Assembly: GCA_018398815.1 (NCBI GenBank)
Contig: CM031602.1
Coordinates: forward strand, 102,482,683 to 102,546,682
Direction: 5' to 3'
Length of the DNA: 64,000 nt
DNA from: Conus ventricosus
Lineage: Eukaryota > Mollusca > Gastropoda > Neogastropoda > Conidae
A model generated the notes under the pieces. The model saw only the letters and a program-made list of their open reading frames with translations. It was not told where the DNA came from and ran no database searches. Below, piece by piece: positions 23,808 to 35,239 of this stretch (positions are counted from its first letter, which is position 1; the number at the start of each line of letters is the position of its first letter). A program made the position numbers and the translations under genes.

Positions 23808-26672
23808 GTGATAGTAGAGAGTGCTAAGGAAGCTATTCCCAAGTCCCGTGATAAACCAAATGACGTTAAGACCCCTTGGTATGATAAAGAGTGCAAAACT
23901 TTGAAGGGTAAGAGAAAATGTGCTCAAAGACTTTTGCTAGGTTTCCTATGGTGGGGAACAAAGTTAAACATCAGGCGTGTAGGGCTAAGTGTCGGTATAC
24001 TTTTAAAACTAAGAAGAAAGAATCTTCGAAATTTTTTTTTTCAAAATTTTCCCTTTTAAAGGTAAAATTAAAGGGAAAGTCTGGAAACAAATCCAAAGTT
24101 TAAAGGAAAGTGGGCAACAAAAGTTACAAAATGTTCAAGAAAAGGGTTTCGTTTAAATTACTAAAAAAAAGGAGGTTGCTAACTTGCTACCCTTTTAAAC
24201 TACCATCCCCTTTCTTCAGCTGATAAATTATTGCAAGGAATTCCACGTATCAAAAGATCATTTGGGGGTCAAAATTTTTCCTTTTGGTGCCAAATATTTC
24301 CCTGAGGAAACAACTGCGTTTTCCCAGAAAGGAAAGAGTTAAAGGACGCCTTTTTTGAAACCCCCCCCAACCAGCTCCGGGACCAATGACTTTCAAATAA
24401 ATTTTAATTCAAAAATTGCCAGCTGGGGGTTTTAAATGGTTGTTGTCTCTTTTTAATCTTTTTTTGGTGTTCGGGTTTTTTCCCACCTTTTTGGGAGAGG
24501 GGTTTTTTTAATCAAAAATTCCAAAAACCAGGAAAGACCCTTCGGATCCAAACAACTATCGACCCTTGGGCTCCAAAATTTCTTAGTAAAACAAATTGGA
24601 GAGAAATGGAAAATTTTCCCGGGAATTGTTAGGGCGGGAAAGAATGTCGGGGGGCCTTTAATTTTTTCCCATTGGGGTTTTTGGGAAACAACCGCAGTAC
24701 TACTGACCCACATTTTCATATGAGTCTTTTTATCAGGAAGGGCCTTAAAAAAAAATGGAGAACATTTTTTTCAATTCTTTTTGATTTAGAAAAAGCTTAT
24801 GACACAACATCCCAGGCAGGGGATTCTTCGGATTTAAAGGGGGCATTTGTTTTAAAAAGGGTAATTTACCAATTTTTTAAGGCTAATGTTTGTCTAACAG
24901 CAGTTTAGATTTCCCTTCGACCTTTTCGATCCTTTTGAGCGGGGAGAGGGTGCCCCCAGGTAGCACCTTTCTCCACCTTTTTTTAAATCTAAGATTAAAA
25001 AACATCGCCCCAGTCAGTAAACCCGGAATTGAAAGGCCCCTTTAATTTGTTGATGACTTCTCCATCTCGGCCAAGGGAAAACCCTTTGGCTGCACCCTGA
25101 CGCCAACTTCAGTTGGTTTAATCGGGTTCAGCAGGGGTTTTTCCTAAAAAAAAGGATTTAAGTTTTTCAGCTCCTAAGACGAGGTTTTCATTTTGATGGG
25201 AAAAAAACTCAGGTCTTAGAACCAGCATCATTCTAAAAGGTCAGGTAATTAAAGATTCCAAACAAGTGAAAGGGGGGGAAATAACTTCTTTTTTTTTCCT
25301 CACATTAAGAATTTAAAAAACTTCCATTTAGGTTTTAATGTTTTGGGAAGGTTTTTAGTCCAAAAAAATGGGGTGCAGACAAGCGAACTTTTTTTTTCGG
25401 AGGGAAACGGGGTTTGGTGAACCAAAGGGTAGATTATGGGTTTGTGGTAAAAATGGTTCTGCAAGAAATTTTTCCCCCAAACTCTTGATCCCAATTTTAT
25501 AACAAAGGGCTGGGGGATTTGCCCTGGGACACTTCGCACATCACCAAAAAAGTTTTTTAGTAATCTGGGAACCCCCTCTGGGGTGTAAGGATTGTGTCCT
25601 TTTTCCCTGAATAAAATCCCTTTAAATATTTTTCAAGATTTTTTCTGATTGGGTTTTAAAAAAAAAGGGGAGAGGGTTTCGGCTGCCATTGTGTGTGATA
25701 ACAATTTTCAGGAGCCTACTTTGGGTTTAAGGGTTCGGGGTTTTTCGTCTGTTTTAAAACGCGAACGAAGGCTTTTTTAAAAACTGGCCCTCAGTGCGGG
25801 GTCCAGGTTTAGATCAGATGTTTCCTTATTTTATCGGATTCAATTTTCGGCATTGGGGCGGGTTTAAACGACAAGGGGAAGTGTCCACAAACCGGTTTTG
25901 GGGGATATTCAAAATCTTCATACTCCCGGGTTTTTTCTCTTCGGGAAAGCAATATAGTTTTCCCGTGGAACCCCACCAATGGGAATATGGTTTAAAACAG
26001 TGGGGGCCCCCGCAACCAAACAAGCTCCGGGGGCAAGTCTTTTTCCCGGAGGCCCCATGCATTTGTTCCTCAAATCTGATCAAAGTCATAAATCTGTTTG
26101 TATTGGGCGTGAACTGTGGCAGAGTGAATGGGGTAAAACCCAAAACCCTAATAAATTGTTTTAAAAAAAGCCCGGAAAAACCAAACCCTTTTTCCCCAAA
26201 CGGGGGGGGCGAAAACCCAAAAGGAATGGGTTTTTTCCAATCTTACATATTGGGCACAGCTATATAACCACCCTTTTGGTATCCAAGGGGAAACCCCCCA
26301 AGTGTGTTGCGTGGTGACCCGCCTTTTTCCTTGTTAATCATTTTTTGAAAAGAATGTGCGATTTGATTGTAACAGAGGGGAATTTTTTTTTCCACCAGGG
26401 ATTTACAGATTTTTTTCGGGGAGATTTTCATAGATTTATTTTTTTTTTTTTTTTGAAAGAGGTAAACTTTTTTTATAAAATAAGTTTTTTAATAATGTTT
26501 AAAAAGGGGTCGCGGAGTTTAACAGATAATTGTGGCCCTTTTTGCAAAAATTTTAAGCGAAGGCTTTAAAACAGTTTTTCGTATTGAACAGAACTTAGGG
26601 TATAAAGCTGAGGTCCTGAAAAGGCTCCTAGTATCCCTGGACCCTATAAACACTAACAAAATAACTAAGTAA
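23808..26672 (+). mobile_element. I-type LINE, 5'-truncated second copy nested in another LINE
   Basis: Same family as 17489-21828: GTGATAGTAGAG at 23808 matches about 18812 in the first copy, and both copies end in the CACTAAC-type tail. The first 200 bp are clean and encode a readable segment at 23808-24059. After about 24030 the consensus is heavily smeared, yet landmarks such as the DLEKAYDTTS region (24783-24815) and the 3' end (26600-26670) still match. It is flanked by a noisy target duplication, CTCCTGTCACA at 23797-23807 and CTCCCGTCCCCACA at 26673-26686. Confidence 0.85.
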
Positions 26673-27460
26673 CTCCCGTCCCCACACCACAAACCAATCA
26701 GGACTAGACCACCGCCTGGGGACCACATCACCCCGGGGCAGGGCCCCAAGATTAAAAAAGAAGAAGAACCCCGGGTGATGAAATTCAACACCCCCGCCAA
26801 AAAATCACCCACATCGTGGGGTGCCCATCAGGGGGGTTGGGGTTTTTTCGTCTACCTGGGCAGCTTTGGTTTACCAACCAAAGGGGGGCAAAGGACCGAG
26901 ACCCTCACAGCCCGAATCGGAAAACAAGAGCAACTTTCGTCAAGTTCAAGGACATTGGGCCAAAAAATGGAGGGGAAAAAAAGCCTAAAAACCAAACTCC
27001 GCACTTTCAACCCCCAAGGTAAATCCCAAATTTTCTCAAAAGATCGAAAAACATTTCGGCCAAAAAAGACGATGCAACAAAAAATTCAACATTCTTCAAG
27101 GGCCCTTAAAGAGGCGCATTTACAAAATCCCATTGGGAGGACAAGGTCTGGGAAAAGAAGATCTGTGGGAACGTGCGGGGCAGGAACCATTTCCAAGCAG
27201 ATACACGGAGGAAGTGGGGGTTTGGGTCGGGCACACCCTCAGGAAGCCAGGGATCCAGCACCACACGCCAAGCCCTGACCTGGAACCCCGCAGGAAAAAG
27301 AAAAAGAACCAGCCCGCAACAGCTTGGGGGCAAGACACTTTAGGGGGATTTGAAACAACAAGGGGCAAACTGGACTGGAGTGACCAGACCAGCCCCGAAC
27401 AGAGTGTGATGGCGAAGGGTCGTCGATGGCGTATGCTCCACCGGACCGATGGGCATATAT
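26673..27460 (+). mobile_element. LINE ORF2 3' part, continuation of the interrupted element
   Basis: Resumes the reverse transcriptase ORF broken at 23807. Forward frames show the post-RT region with a YLGS-like motif near 26855 (read as VYLGSFG), an ARIGK motif near 26905-26925, a K(S)LKTKLRTFN motif near 26980-27010, and the C-terminal GHTLRKP at about 27220-27240. These are typical of the thumb and C-terminal part of non-LTR retrotransposon ORF2. Frameshifts come from stretched homopolymers before about 27100. The end of the element is not sharply defined. Confidence 0.75.
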
Positions 27461-27547
27461 GACATGAATGCTCCAGGATATCAATTGAATCCCTTCGAAA
27501 TTCCAATCACTGGTCAGGTGTGTTGCTGTCCAAACTTGAGTGGACTT

Positions 27548-27548
<1 letters not shown>

Positions 27549-27622
<74 letters not shown>
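27549..27622. repeat. (CA)n microsatellite
   Basis: About 37 uninterrupted CA units. Confidence 0.98.
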
Positions 27623-27623
<1 letters not shown>

Positions 27624-27639
27624 CACTCTGTGTGGTGAT

Positions 27640-28590
27640 GATCATCAATCACTTCAAAGTAAACTGACCTCTATTGCAGATGCTTCGATTGCAGTCCATA
27701 CAAAAACACTTCTGAGACTAGGCACAGAAGAGCACGATTCAAAACAACTGGTCCCACTCCTGCGACTGGCACAGGGGAGGAAGGTCCATAACAAAGTGCA
27801 CCATCAGCTGTCTGGAGGGAAGACACTGGCTGCTCTGAAAGTGAACAGACCTACTGGCTGTTGAAAAGGAAGGCACTGGGGAGTAAAGGTGAATCCTGGC
27901 CTCAGAGAAGACTGCCCTGTCACAGCAGGAGAAGAGGCCTAGGACAGCAAGAACACTTCCTCCAGTGCACTCAGCCAGTTGGACCCACGCCTCAAGTTGA
28001 AAACCCCTCTGGGGAGGATTGAACTTGCCAAGACCCGACCAACAAGCAGGGACAGAGAAAAATAACGGAGCAGACGTGACTGCTTCCAACGCCATTAGCT
28101 CGATCTGTGTTGATCTTGCAGCCGAACTTGTCAAAGTTGACAGCTGAGAACTACTCGCCTAAAACAAAAGAAGAAAATATGGCTATACAAACGGCACACG
28201 TTCACGATCGTGCGTGTGATAATACCCCCCTCTAAAAAAAGCGCCAGCTTCATAGAGAAAAACAAATAAAGAGGGATCAAACCTTTGTCACAGGTTACGA
28301 GAAAAAAATGTCCAAGTTACATACAACAAGCTCCTCTATTTTCAAAATATATTATGAAGATTCTGGACAATTTACAAATTGCCTCAAAGATATGCAAAAC
28401 ATAAAAAAGACAAAATGGCGTTTAAACAACAACAACAACAACGCGGAAATGAATTTGACAAATGACGTCTAAAAGTACCCTTTTTTCTTTTGAAAATTCT
28501 GAGATGCTTTATCAACACATGAAATGTCCATAGGAAAAAAAACTGGCTTTTTACTGTAGAATTTAGAATTTACCTCCAAGGACACAGACA
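27640..28590. other. Unidentified sequence
   Basis: No recognisable domain. Open frames on both strands at 27660-28134 overlap one another and carry no family signature. From 28140 to 28590 the DNA is A-rich without structure. Confidence 0.45.
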
Positions 28591-28599
28591 AATCAAGTA

Positions 28600-28640
28600 C
28601 AGGACAAGAGACAGTGCATTTCGACCTCTTGGGTCTTCTT
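28600..28640 (-). other. Penelope-type hammerhead-like motif (degenerate)
   Basis: Read on the minus strand, the sequence is CCTGAAGA, then AGACC and AGGTC separated by a 4-base loop, then GAAA. This is the arrangement of a hammerhead ribozyme core and stem II, with one core base changed. Similar motifs lie at about 33596 (plus) and 34212 (minus). Penelope-like elements are known to carry hammerhead motifs in their terminal repeats. The cleavage stem is not clear. Confidence 0.35.
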
Positions 28641-29289
28641 CAGGGGAAACAAAAACAACAAAAAAACAACAACAAAAAAACATTTAGGACAGTGAAAATG
28701 AAGAACAAGAAACCATCTTATCTTCTCATGTTCGCCGCCTGACCAAAATGGCCACAGGACGGAAACGAGGCCACACAGGAGGGGATCATGGGAGAGGAAA
28801 TAGTGAAGGGGTGGGGGGAAGGGGGTGAAGGGAAGGAGGAGGTAAATGGAGGTGTGTGAAACAATGGGGTTTGTAGCTTGTTTTGTAGAATAGTCTGATA
28901 TATTAGTGACGGTAGTGATTATGATGGGTTGATACTAGTATTTACTGGGGCCAAAACAAATAAATAAATAAATAAATAAATAAAGTAAAACAAAATAATA
29001 ATGATAATAAGAGACAAAGGAAAACAAAAGAATAAAAAAACAATCAATAAATAGATGACGTCATGGGTGGTGATGGTGATGATAGCAGTTATGTGTGGGT
29101 AGTTGTATGTAGGGGTGTGGGTAATGTTAATAAAATCAGATGCAGGAGAACTGAAATTTTGCTTCATTTTCTGCCCTCAGTCACTCTGTTTTGAACCTAA
29201 TTTTGACTGTAGATCAGGACAAAATGTCCTATGCTTCACTACAGCAATCTAGACAACAACAAGGTTGAAACGGGCAATACAAAATGTTT
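28641..29289. other. Unidentified sequence with AAAT microsatellite
   Basis: A short (AAAT)n run lies at 28958-28984, followed by A-rich DNA. No gene was recognised. The right part borders the Gypsy remnant. Confidence 0.4.
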
Positions 29290-29824
29290 CCGACCAACAG
29301 TTACAGAATAGTACGAGACTGGCCATTGCAACTGAGTACATCAATGAGAACATTGTCAACACCCTTAACAGACTGAACATCAAACATAAACGCTTGCAAC
29401 AGTAGAGACCATCGAGTGACTCTAGCACTTTTGAAAAAAAGAACTAGTGAGGTATGTGAGTGGCTTATGTCTGTCTAGGGAACAAACGTTTGTCCACAGA
29501 GATAGCGAGATAGCTTCTGGATAGACCAAACAATTCCCAAACACTCCCTCTCAATAGTGGAGCAAGGAGTCTCTCTCCAAACAGGAAATCAATGCAGAAT
29601 CTGATTGCTCCATCTGGTTTCTTTACAAACACAATGGGAGAACTGTAAGGGCACTGACTAGGCTCAATGACACTAAGTTTTAGCATAGTCTGAACGTCCT
29701 GTTTAACAACTTCAAGTGCTGAAAGAGGTAATGGGTATGGTTTCAACCTAATGGGTTTGCTATCAGTGAGTTGGATCACATGAGAAATTCCGGCTTTGAC
29801 ACATCCAGGATTATCTGTAAACAA
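29290..29824 (-). pseudogene. Gypsy LTR-retrotransposon pol remnant with internal deletion
   Basis: Read leftward from 29824, the frame encodes the start of a Ty3/Gypsy reverse transcriptase: the linker HVIQLTDSKPIRLKPYPLP, then SPIVFVKKPDG and IRFCIDF ending near 29584. The frame then jumps into the RNase H domain, seen as IERECLGIVWSIQKL and YLCGQTFV in another frame at about 29490-29570, followed by VKGVDNVLIDVLS near 29335-29375. The catalytic YxDD palm and all sequence between are absent, so this copy has lost its reverse transcriptase core. No LTRs were identified. Confidence 0.75.
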
Positions 29825-29829
29825 AGTGA

Positions 29830-30340
29830 AAAAAAAAATTATGACACACGGAGTTCAATTCTTCTTTTTACACATCAGATAATTGCTCATCAAACTGAAT
29901 ATAATAAATAGTCTCTTTAGAACGGAAAGTGAAACAGTGGGGATATCATGTTTAGATTCAAGGCAATGATCATCATACATGTTCATCACTCTTGGAGAAA
30001 CAGTCAAATCCAGGTAATGAAGCACACAAGAACAGTCCATTTGAATCACCATGTAAAGTATGAGGAAGACAGTCCGTCCGTTTGGAATCACACTTGTTCA
30101 CAACATTGGCACCATCAGGAAAAGGAGTGTCAACAACATCAGGAGAAGTAGTTTCTTCATCAGTAATATCAACCGATGGCACGTTGTACACATTGCTGTA
30201 AAATTGTAAGTCAACACAATATGCAGAATGCACAGAAAGTTTCACATTGACAGGTTGATCACGTGCACGTCTATTGTATGTCACAAGCATATCTGCATGA
30301 AAAAAAAAAGTTTGCTCGCTCCAATTTTTTTCATCATCAG
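29830..30340. other. Unidentified sequence beside Gypsy remnant
   Basis: Minus-strand frames at 29855-30091 and 29973-30300 have balanced composition and may be further Gypsy sequence upstream of the reverse transcriptase, but I recognise no domain. Confidence 0.3.
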
Positions 30341-30341
30341 T

Positions 30342-30342
<1 letters not shown>

Positions 30343-30408
<66 letters not shown>

Positions 30409-30443
30409 CTCTCTCCTCTCCTCTCCTTCTCTCTCTCTCTCTC
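30343..30443. repeat. (CT)n microsatellite
   Basis: Pyrimidine-strand CT repeats with short interruptions. Confidence 0.97.
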
Positions 30444-31080
30444 TTCACCGAGTGGGGTGGCTGGGTGGGGTGTTGGTGGTCTGCTTGCGCACAGATTACC
30501 AACTACCACTGTGTGGTTACCTCAGTAGACTGACCGATGACTTCGTTGTCCTCCAACACTGCGGGGAAAGACTCTCTGTGCATACGTGTGTGAGCTGTTT
30601 TCCCCCTTCACAGCAGACACGCAGCCCCTCCCCTCCGACGATCCTCCCGTCACGCTGCCAGACTTAGGAAACACTTCAGACTTCGCCATCTTTCGCCGTC
30701 CGCTGTCTTTCTCCCACTGCCGTGACCAGCATTGGACTTGGGCGTTTTTAGCCTGTGACGTCGACGCCACTGTTGGGCTAGACATGACTCACATCGTTTG
30801 CCTGGGATTCACCGCTCTCCTCCATAGTTAAGGCGGCCGTGCCGTTATTTCCGCTGCATTCCTGTGTGAATCTTTTGGGGAGCACGTACCCTTCCCCTTG
30901 GTGTGCGATTTTCATGCGGGCTGTTTTGATGGCGTGATGAGGAGTTCTGCACCTTCCCGCCCTGTCCGTATTATGCGCAGCACCCTGTGGCATCAGGGGG
31001 CAGGTCAGTCCAGCTCCCTGCTTTACAGAAGGTCATGGTCAGTTACTATGCTAGTGTTAAGGCTTTATACTTTCAGAAGA
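30444..31080. other. Unidentified sequence
   Basis: Relatively GC-rich and non-repetitive, with short open frames on both strands at 30522-30993 but no recognisable domain. Confidence 0.4.
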
Positions 31081-31162
31081 AAAGAAGGAGAGAGGGGAAG
31101 AGAGAGTAGAGAGAGAGAGAGAGAGAGGGGAGAGGGGAGAGAGAGAGAGAGAGAGAGAGAAG
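31081..31162. repeat. (GA)n microsatellite
   Basis: Interrupted GA repeats, mainly 31108-31160. Confidence 0.95.
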
Positions 31163-32180
31163 TTGTTTCACGAAAGCGTTCAAGTGATGTTAAGTGTTTT
31201 TGTGATGTTTATAGCTCAGCCAATAAGAAAGACACGTGTGAGGTGCGAACGCTCTCGCCAAATGTAAAAATCGTATTATTTGCTACATCTGAACTCCCCT
31301 TTCTAAAACTGCACTCGCGTTAAAAATTATCATTATCGTTTTATTCGCATTCAAATTAAGACAGGGTTTTGTTGAAACCCAAATCACAAAGGGTGAAACA
31401 TTCTGCAGGAAACGTCTAAAGGGAAAAACCTCGCTCCATGATGAAATAAAGGCACGTTCACAACTCCAAACCAATGCTGCCGTACTGGAGACATCTGCAC
31501 AGCAACATAAACTGAAGAAATAAAGGAATACAATTAACATGTATTCAAGGGACTGACACAGTCTTTTCCATTTTGAATATAGACAGACAAGTACACCGGG
31601 GAACAGTGACAGATACAGTACCCACCAATTTTAATGAAACAAAAGGGAATCTATAAAAGCGGCAGGGGGCAGTAAACAGTAAATCGCAAACAAGTAAAGT
31701 AACTCTTGTCCCATATGAATTAAATGCAAGTTCATAACTCCAAACGAATGCTAACTTACACACAGAAACGTTAGCAGATATGACAAAACAGAGCACACAG
31801 AACAAGCAAGGAAACAAGGGGGTGCTTTCTATTAGGCGAATCAGTGTCGCAAGCAGCATTCTTTTGGAGTTATGCACGTGCATTTATCTCATCATGGAAT
31901 GCTGATAATGATGAGATTTATGATGATGATGATGGTGATCATTATTTCCAAGGGTAACAGATAAGCAAACACATGCTTTTTCCCATCTGGCCTTGCCCCG
32001 CCAAAGGACTAAGCGAACATGACTAGCGAATAAAACTTACAAAACTTTAAGAAATTATAATATTCACTAATAGATGGAATGTTGATGGTTAGTTCCTCCA
32101 TTACACTGACGCGTCGATGAATCTGAAAAACAACAAGATGGCAAAGCGTATAAACGTACTCCCATTATATCTGAATTTAA
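31163..32180. other. Unidentified sequence with a diverged internal repeat
   Basis: Two stretches resemble each other: around 31440-31510 and around 31720-31790, both with words such as TTCA(C/T)AACTCCAAAC(C/G)AATGCT. Short minus-strand frames in both translate similarly. This looks like an old tandem or dispersed repeat. No gene was recognised. Confidence 0.4.
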
Positions 32181-32183
32181 ACT

Positions 32184-32420
32184 TGAGATATTCCACAAAG
32201 ACGAAAACCGTTTTGGGCCCTAATAGCCGTTTTTAACGGCTATTCTGGTAAACATCGGCCATCATCTGTGACCCAAATGAACCCTTCCTACAAATTTTCA
32301 GAAAGATCAGCCAACTACTTTCTGAGATATTCCATAAAGAAGAAAAACGGTTATGTGCAGTTATAGCCATTAGTAACGAATATAACGGTAAAATAAAACA
32401 TCGGGCATCATCTGTGACCA
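32184..32420. repeat. ~143-bp tandem repeat pair with hairpin
   Basis: The segment starting GAGATATTCCACAAAGACGA at 32184 recurs in diverged form at 32327. Both end in CATC(A/G)TCTGTGACC-like sequence. The first unit contains a perfect hairpin, AATAGCCG and CGGCTATT around a 7-base loop, at 32221-32243. Confidence 0.7.
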
Positions 32421-32814
32421 TAAAAGAAAATAACCTAATTTTCCTATGTCTTTCGATACTGGACAAGCCAATAAAAAGTGAAATTCATCCTCGTTTGTAT
32501 TTCAATATAAAGGACAGATCAGATTTCTGGTCAACGGCTGTCTGTAACGAAATTTTTGAGTGAAAAGATTTTGAGACACCAGATCTAAACTTTGTCATAA
32601 TGCGCTTCTATGTTTGTCTATTTTCATTTTATTTAGACAGGTAAACATCGTAAATGGTTGTGCGTTCTGTGTAATTAAAATCAGTCGCTGACCTGTACAT
32701 GAGAATTCCATTTTTTTTAATTTATTATGAACTTTATAAAAATCTATTTTCTAGATATATTTCTGTATCATGCTTTTATTACCTTTACCTTCAAAATAGT
32801 TGTTAGCAGTATCA

Positions 32815-33000
32815 TCAATAATACTATTGTATAGTCCTTCGAATGAGACTATAAACCGAGGTTCCGTGTGTGAACGCACGCATAACATCTTGCACACACG
32901 TAAAATCCCATCACCAACTTTCGGAAGAGTAGGCCAGTTTGGTCGTTGGTATGGATGACACGTTACACATTGCACGCACCCTGCGTGAGAAATGGAAAGA
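32815..33000. repeat. SINE-like sequence (mollusc type)
   Basis: GTCCTTCGAATGAGAC, then TAAACCGAGGTTCCGTGTG, then CACACACGTAAAA closely resembles a SINE core that I know from mollusc genomes. The assignment is from memory of the family and is not verified. No tRNA-like head is visible here. Confidence 0.4.
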
Positions 33001-33064
33001 ATGAAGGAAGTAATGAAATTGAGTCATCGATATTGAACGATACTGAATGGATGACACGGGAAAC

Positions 33065-33196
33065 GACTGAATGAAGCGCCAGCTGGCAGCTCTTCAGTCG
33101 GCACTACCCAGGTAGGCAGCCCGTTGTGCAAACGAATGTTGATTGTAAAGTGCTTAGAGCTTGGCCTCTAGCCGAGAATAGGCGCTATATAAGTAT

Positions 33197-33258
<62 letters not shown>

Positions 33259-33260
33259 TA
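33065..33260 (+). repeat. SINE/LINE 3' end with (ATT)n tail
   Basis: CAGCTGGCAGCTCTTCAGTC, then GTAAAGTGCTTAGAGCTTGG, then GGCGCTATATAAGTATTC leads directly into (ATT)n at 33197-33260. This ending resembles the 3' ends of CR1/L2-group LINEs and their partner SINEs. The LINE at 15042-16262 has a related GCGCTATAG plus ATT-rich end. Confidence 0.6.
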
Positions 33261-33590
33261 TTGTTAGTATTGATCTCACCATCGCCACTAAGACTGTTGC
33301 CACGGCAACCATGCTGTTTACCATCCTCTCACCCACTCTCATTTCTCCCATACAAGTGCTATTTTGCCTTATTGTCACCAAAGGTAATAGCAATCATGTC
33401 TTGATTTATTATTTCAATAGTTTAACTTTTGTTAGTATTCCTATCAGTAATAAGTATTACCACCATTATTACCCTGACTCACACATTATCTCCCTTCTAA
33501 CAGCCTTGTTTTCATTCAACGCCTACTTTGCGCTGAAGAGATCAAGCTAAGTGACGAACTCGTTCATTTTCATTGTCCTATTTGTTGGTG
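33261..33590. other. Unidentified sequence
   Basis: No gene or repeat recognised between the (ATT)n tail and the Penelope-like motif. Confidence 0.4.
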
Positions 33591-33592
33591 TC

Positions 33593-33630
33593 TTGCCCGA
33601 AGAAGACCTAACGGGTCGAAACTTGTCGTG
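33593..33630 (+). other. Penelope-type hammerhead-like motif (degenerate)
   Basis: CCGAAGA, then AGACC with a TAAC loop and GGGTC, then GAAAC. Stem II pairs well but the core differs from CUGANGA at one base. It matches the motifs at 28600 and 34212 in layout. Confidence 0.35.
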
Positions 33631-33639
33631 CTTTGTCTT

Positions 33640-34190
33640 GTGACTCGTTTGTCCACGTTTCTCTTGGCGGTTCGCTAACATTTATTTAAGACATATTCAT
33701 ACAGTCTCGTTCTCACATTAGTCACCCTGTTTTTCTTTCCTCTGTCATCTGAGTCTGACATCATCCGATATGCTTTGTGTAGTAATCTGTAATCCTGCAT
33801 CTGAATAATTTTAAGCCAATAGTGAACACATTCAACAACGGGATTCAAATATATATTGGAAATCTAGCTATTTCACCATGTACCAAATCATTTGGCGTTA
33901 GTAATAATACTCCAAGGATTTTTTTTTTCAAAGCAAATTTAACAATGAACATTAGCAGTAGTATCAAGGCCCCATACTTCAGCTCCACTATGTAAAAGAG
34001 GTTGAACTTGTGCATCAAATAACTTCAAAACAAAGTAAGGGCGCTGCTATTTGGCAACGTCAGTATCTTTAGTATGCTCAATGGTACATTTTTAGTTCTA
34101 CTGTTAGATACTTGCAAGCAAAGATAACATTTAAGCACGTTGATAAATATATTATTGCTACCTAGAATTAGACCAAGTCTCCCAACAGAA
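33640..34190. other. Unidentified sequence
   Basis: AT-rich, with no recognisable domain. The right end may belong to the Penelope remnant. Confidence 0.4.
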
Positions 34191-34199
34191 GAAGATGCA

Positions 34200-34475
34200 C
34201 TACTCACTCGTAGCTTTCGACAGCCATCCGACCATCTTCCTCAGCGATGCTGTTGCTGACTGAGTGAACTCGATTCAGATCACGCGACCATGGGACATAC
34301 CCAGGTCACGTGATCGAATCAGTGACGCGGACAGCGGGGGCAAGGTGCAGCGGCCTCGGTCCCCGTTGACCGGGGGGTTGGTGGTTGCGATGCAGATGGC
34401 CTGCTTGACTCCTCGCTGGAACGACTTGTTTAATAGATATATTCCCGAGTATCTACATACATTAACAACAGGCAT
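34200..34475 (-). pseudogene. Penelope-like element: GIY-YIG endonuclease tail plus hammerhead-like motif
   Basis: The minus-strand frame 34475-34275 encodes SFQRGVKQAICIATTNPPVN, then GDRGRCTLPPLSASL. This is the pattern of the C-terminal end of a Penelope-like GIY-YIG endonuclease (FxRGVxEA...NP..NRDxGRY.LPP). The position usually held by the catalytic Glu is Gln here (KQA). About 25-70 bp downstream on the same strand, around 34200-34250, lies CTGAGGA, a 7-bp stem (GATGGTC and GGCTGTC, with wobble pairs) and GAAA. This matches the hammerhead core CUGANGA. The Penelope family has this order, endonuclease then terminal repeat with ribozyme. The rest of the element is absent. Confidence 0.55.
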
Positions 34476-34497
34476 TATAGATCCATAGTATGTTCAT

Positions 34498-34498
<1 letters not shown>

Positions 34499-34577
<79 letters not shown>

Positions 34578-34706
34578 TGCCAACACAATCCCCCCCAACC
34601 CCACCTCATTTTCTTAAACTATTGATATACAACCCAAGACTAGAAATATCAATGAATTGACGATACATCAACAAGTAGCCGTAAATGCGGAGAGAGAGAG
34701 AGAGAG

Positions 34707-34764
<58 letters not shown>

Positions 34765-34768
34765 AGAG
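34499..34768. repeat. Two (GA)n microsatellites
   Basis: (GA)n at 34499-34575 and an interrupted block at 34690-34768, separated by about 115 bp of unique DNA. Confidence 0.97.
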
Positions 34769-34997
34769 ATATTTATACTTTAATTGTTTTCCTCTTCTAA
34801 AAAAGTCATGTACTAAATATTGCTATGGATTTTGAATAAAGACAACAATGCACCAATACATTCAACAGTAATCAGAACACAGATTTATCACTATGTAGTT
34901 GCAGAGCTACCATAAATGAATCGTATGAGGATATCAATCAATTAGTGATATGCACCAATAAAATCAGTGACCGTGACACGCATTCATCATGATGTAA

Positions 34998-35155
34998 TTC
35001 TTTCTCTTCTTCTTTCTTCTTCTTCTTCTTTTCTTCTTCTTTTTCTTCTTCTTCTTCTTCTTCTTCTTCTTCTTCTTCTTCTTCTTTCTTCTTCTTCTTC
35101 TTCTTCTTCTTCTTCTTCTTCGTCTTCTTCTTCTTTGTCTTCTTCTTCCTTCTTT
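34998..35155. repeat. (TTC)n microsatellite
   Basis: About 45 TTC units with interruptions. This polypurine/polypyrimidine tract could form triplex DNA. Confidence 0.97.
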
Positions 35156-35239
35156 ATAAAACCAACATCATTTAATTGATGGTTCTGTCGTAGTTTGGGG
35201 AGATTGCTGAATATTGTTGTGAGGATTTGTACTGGGAAG

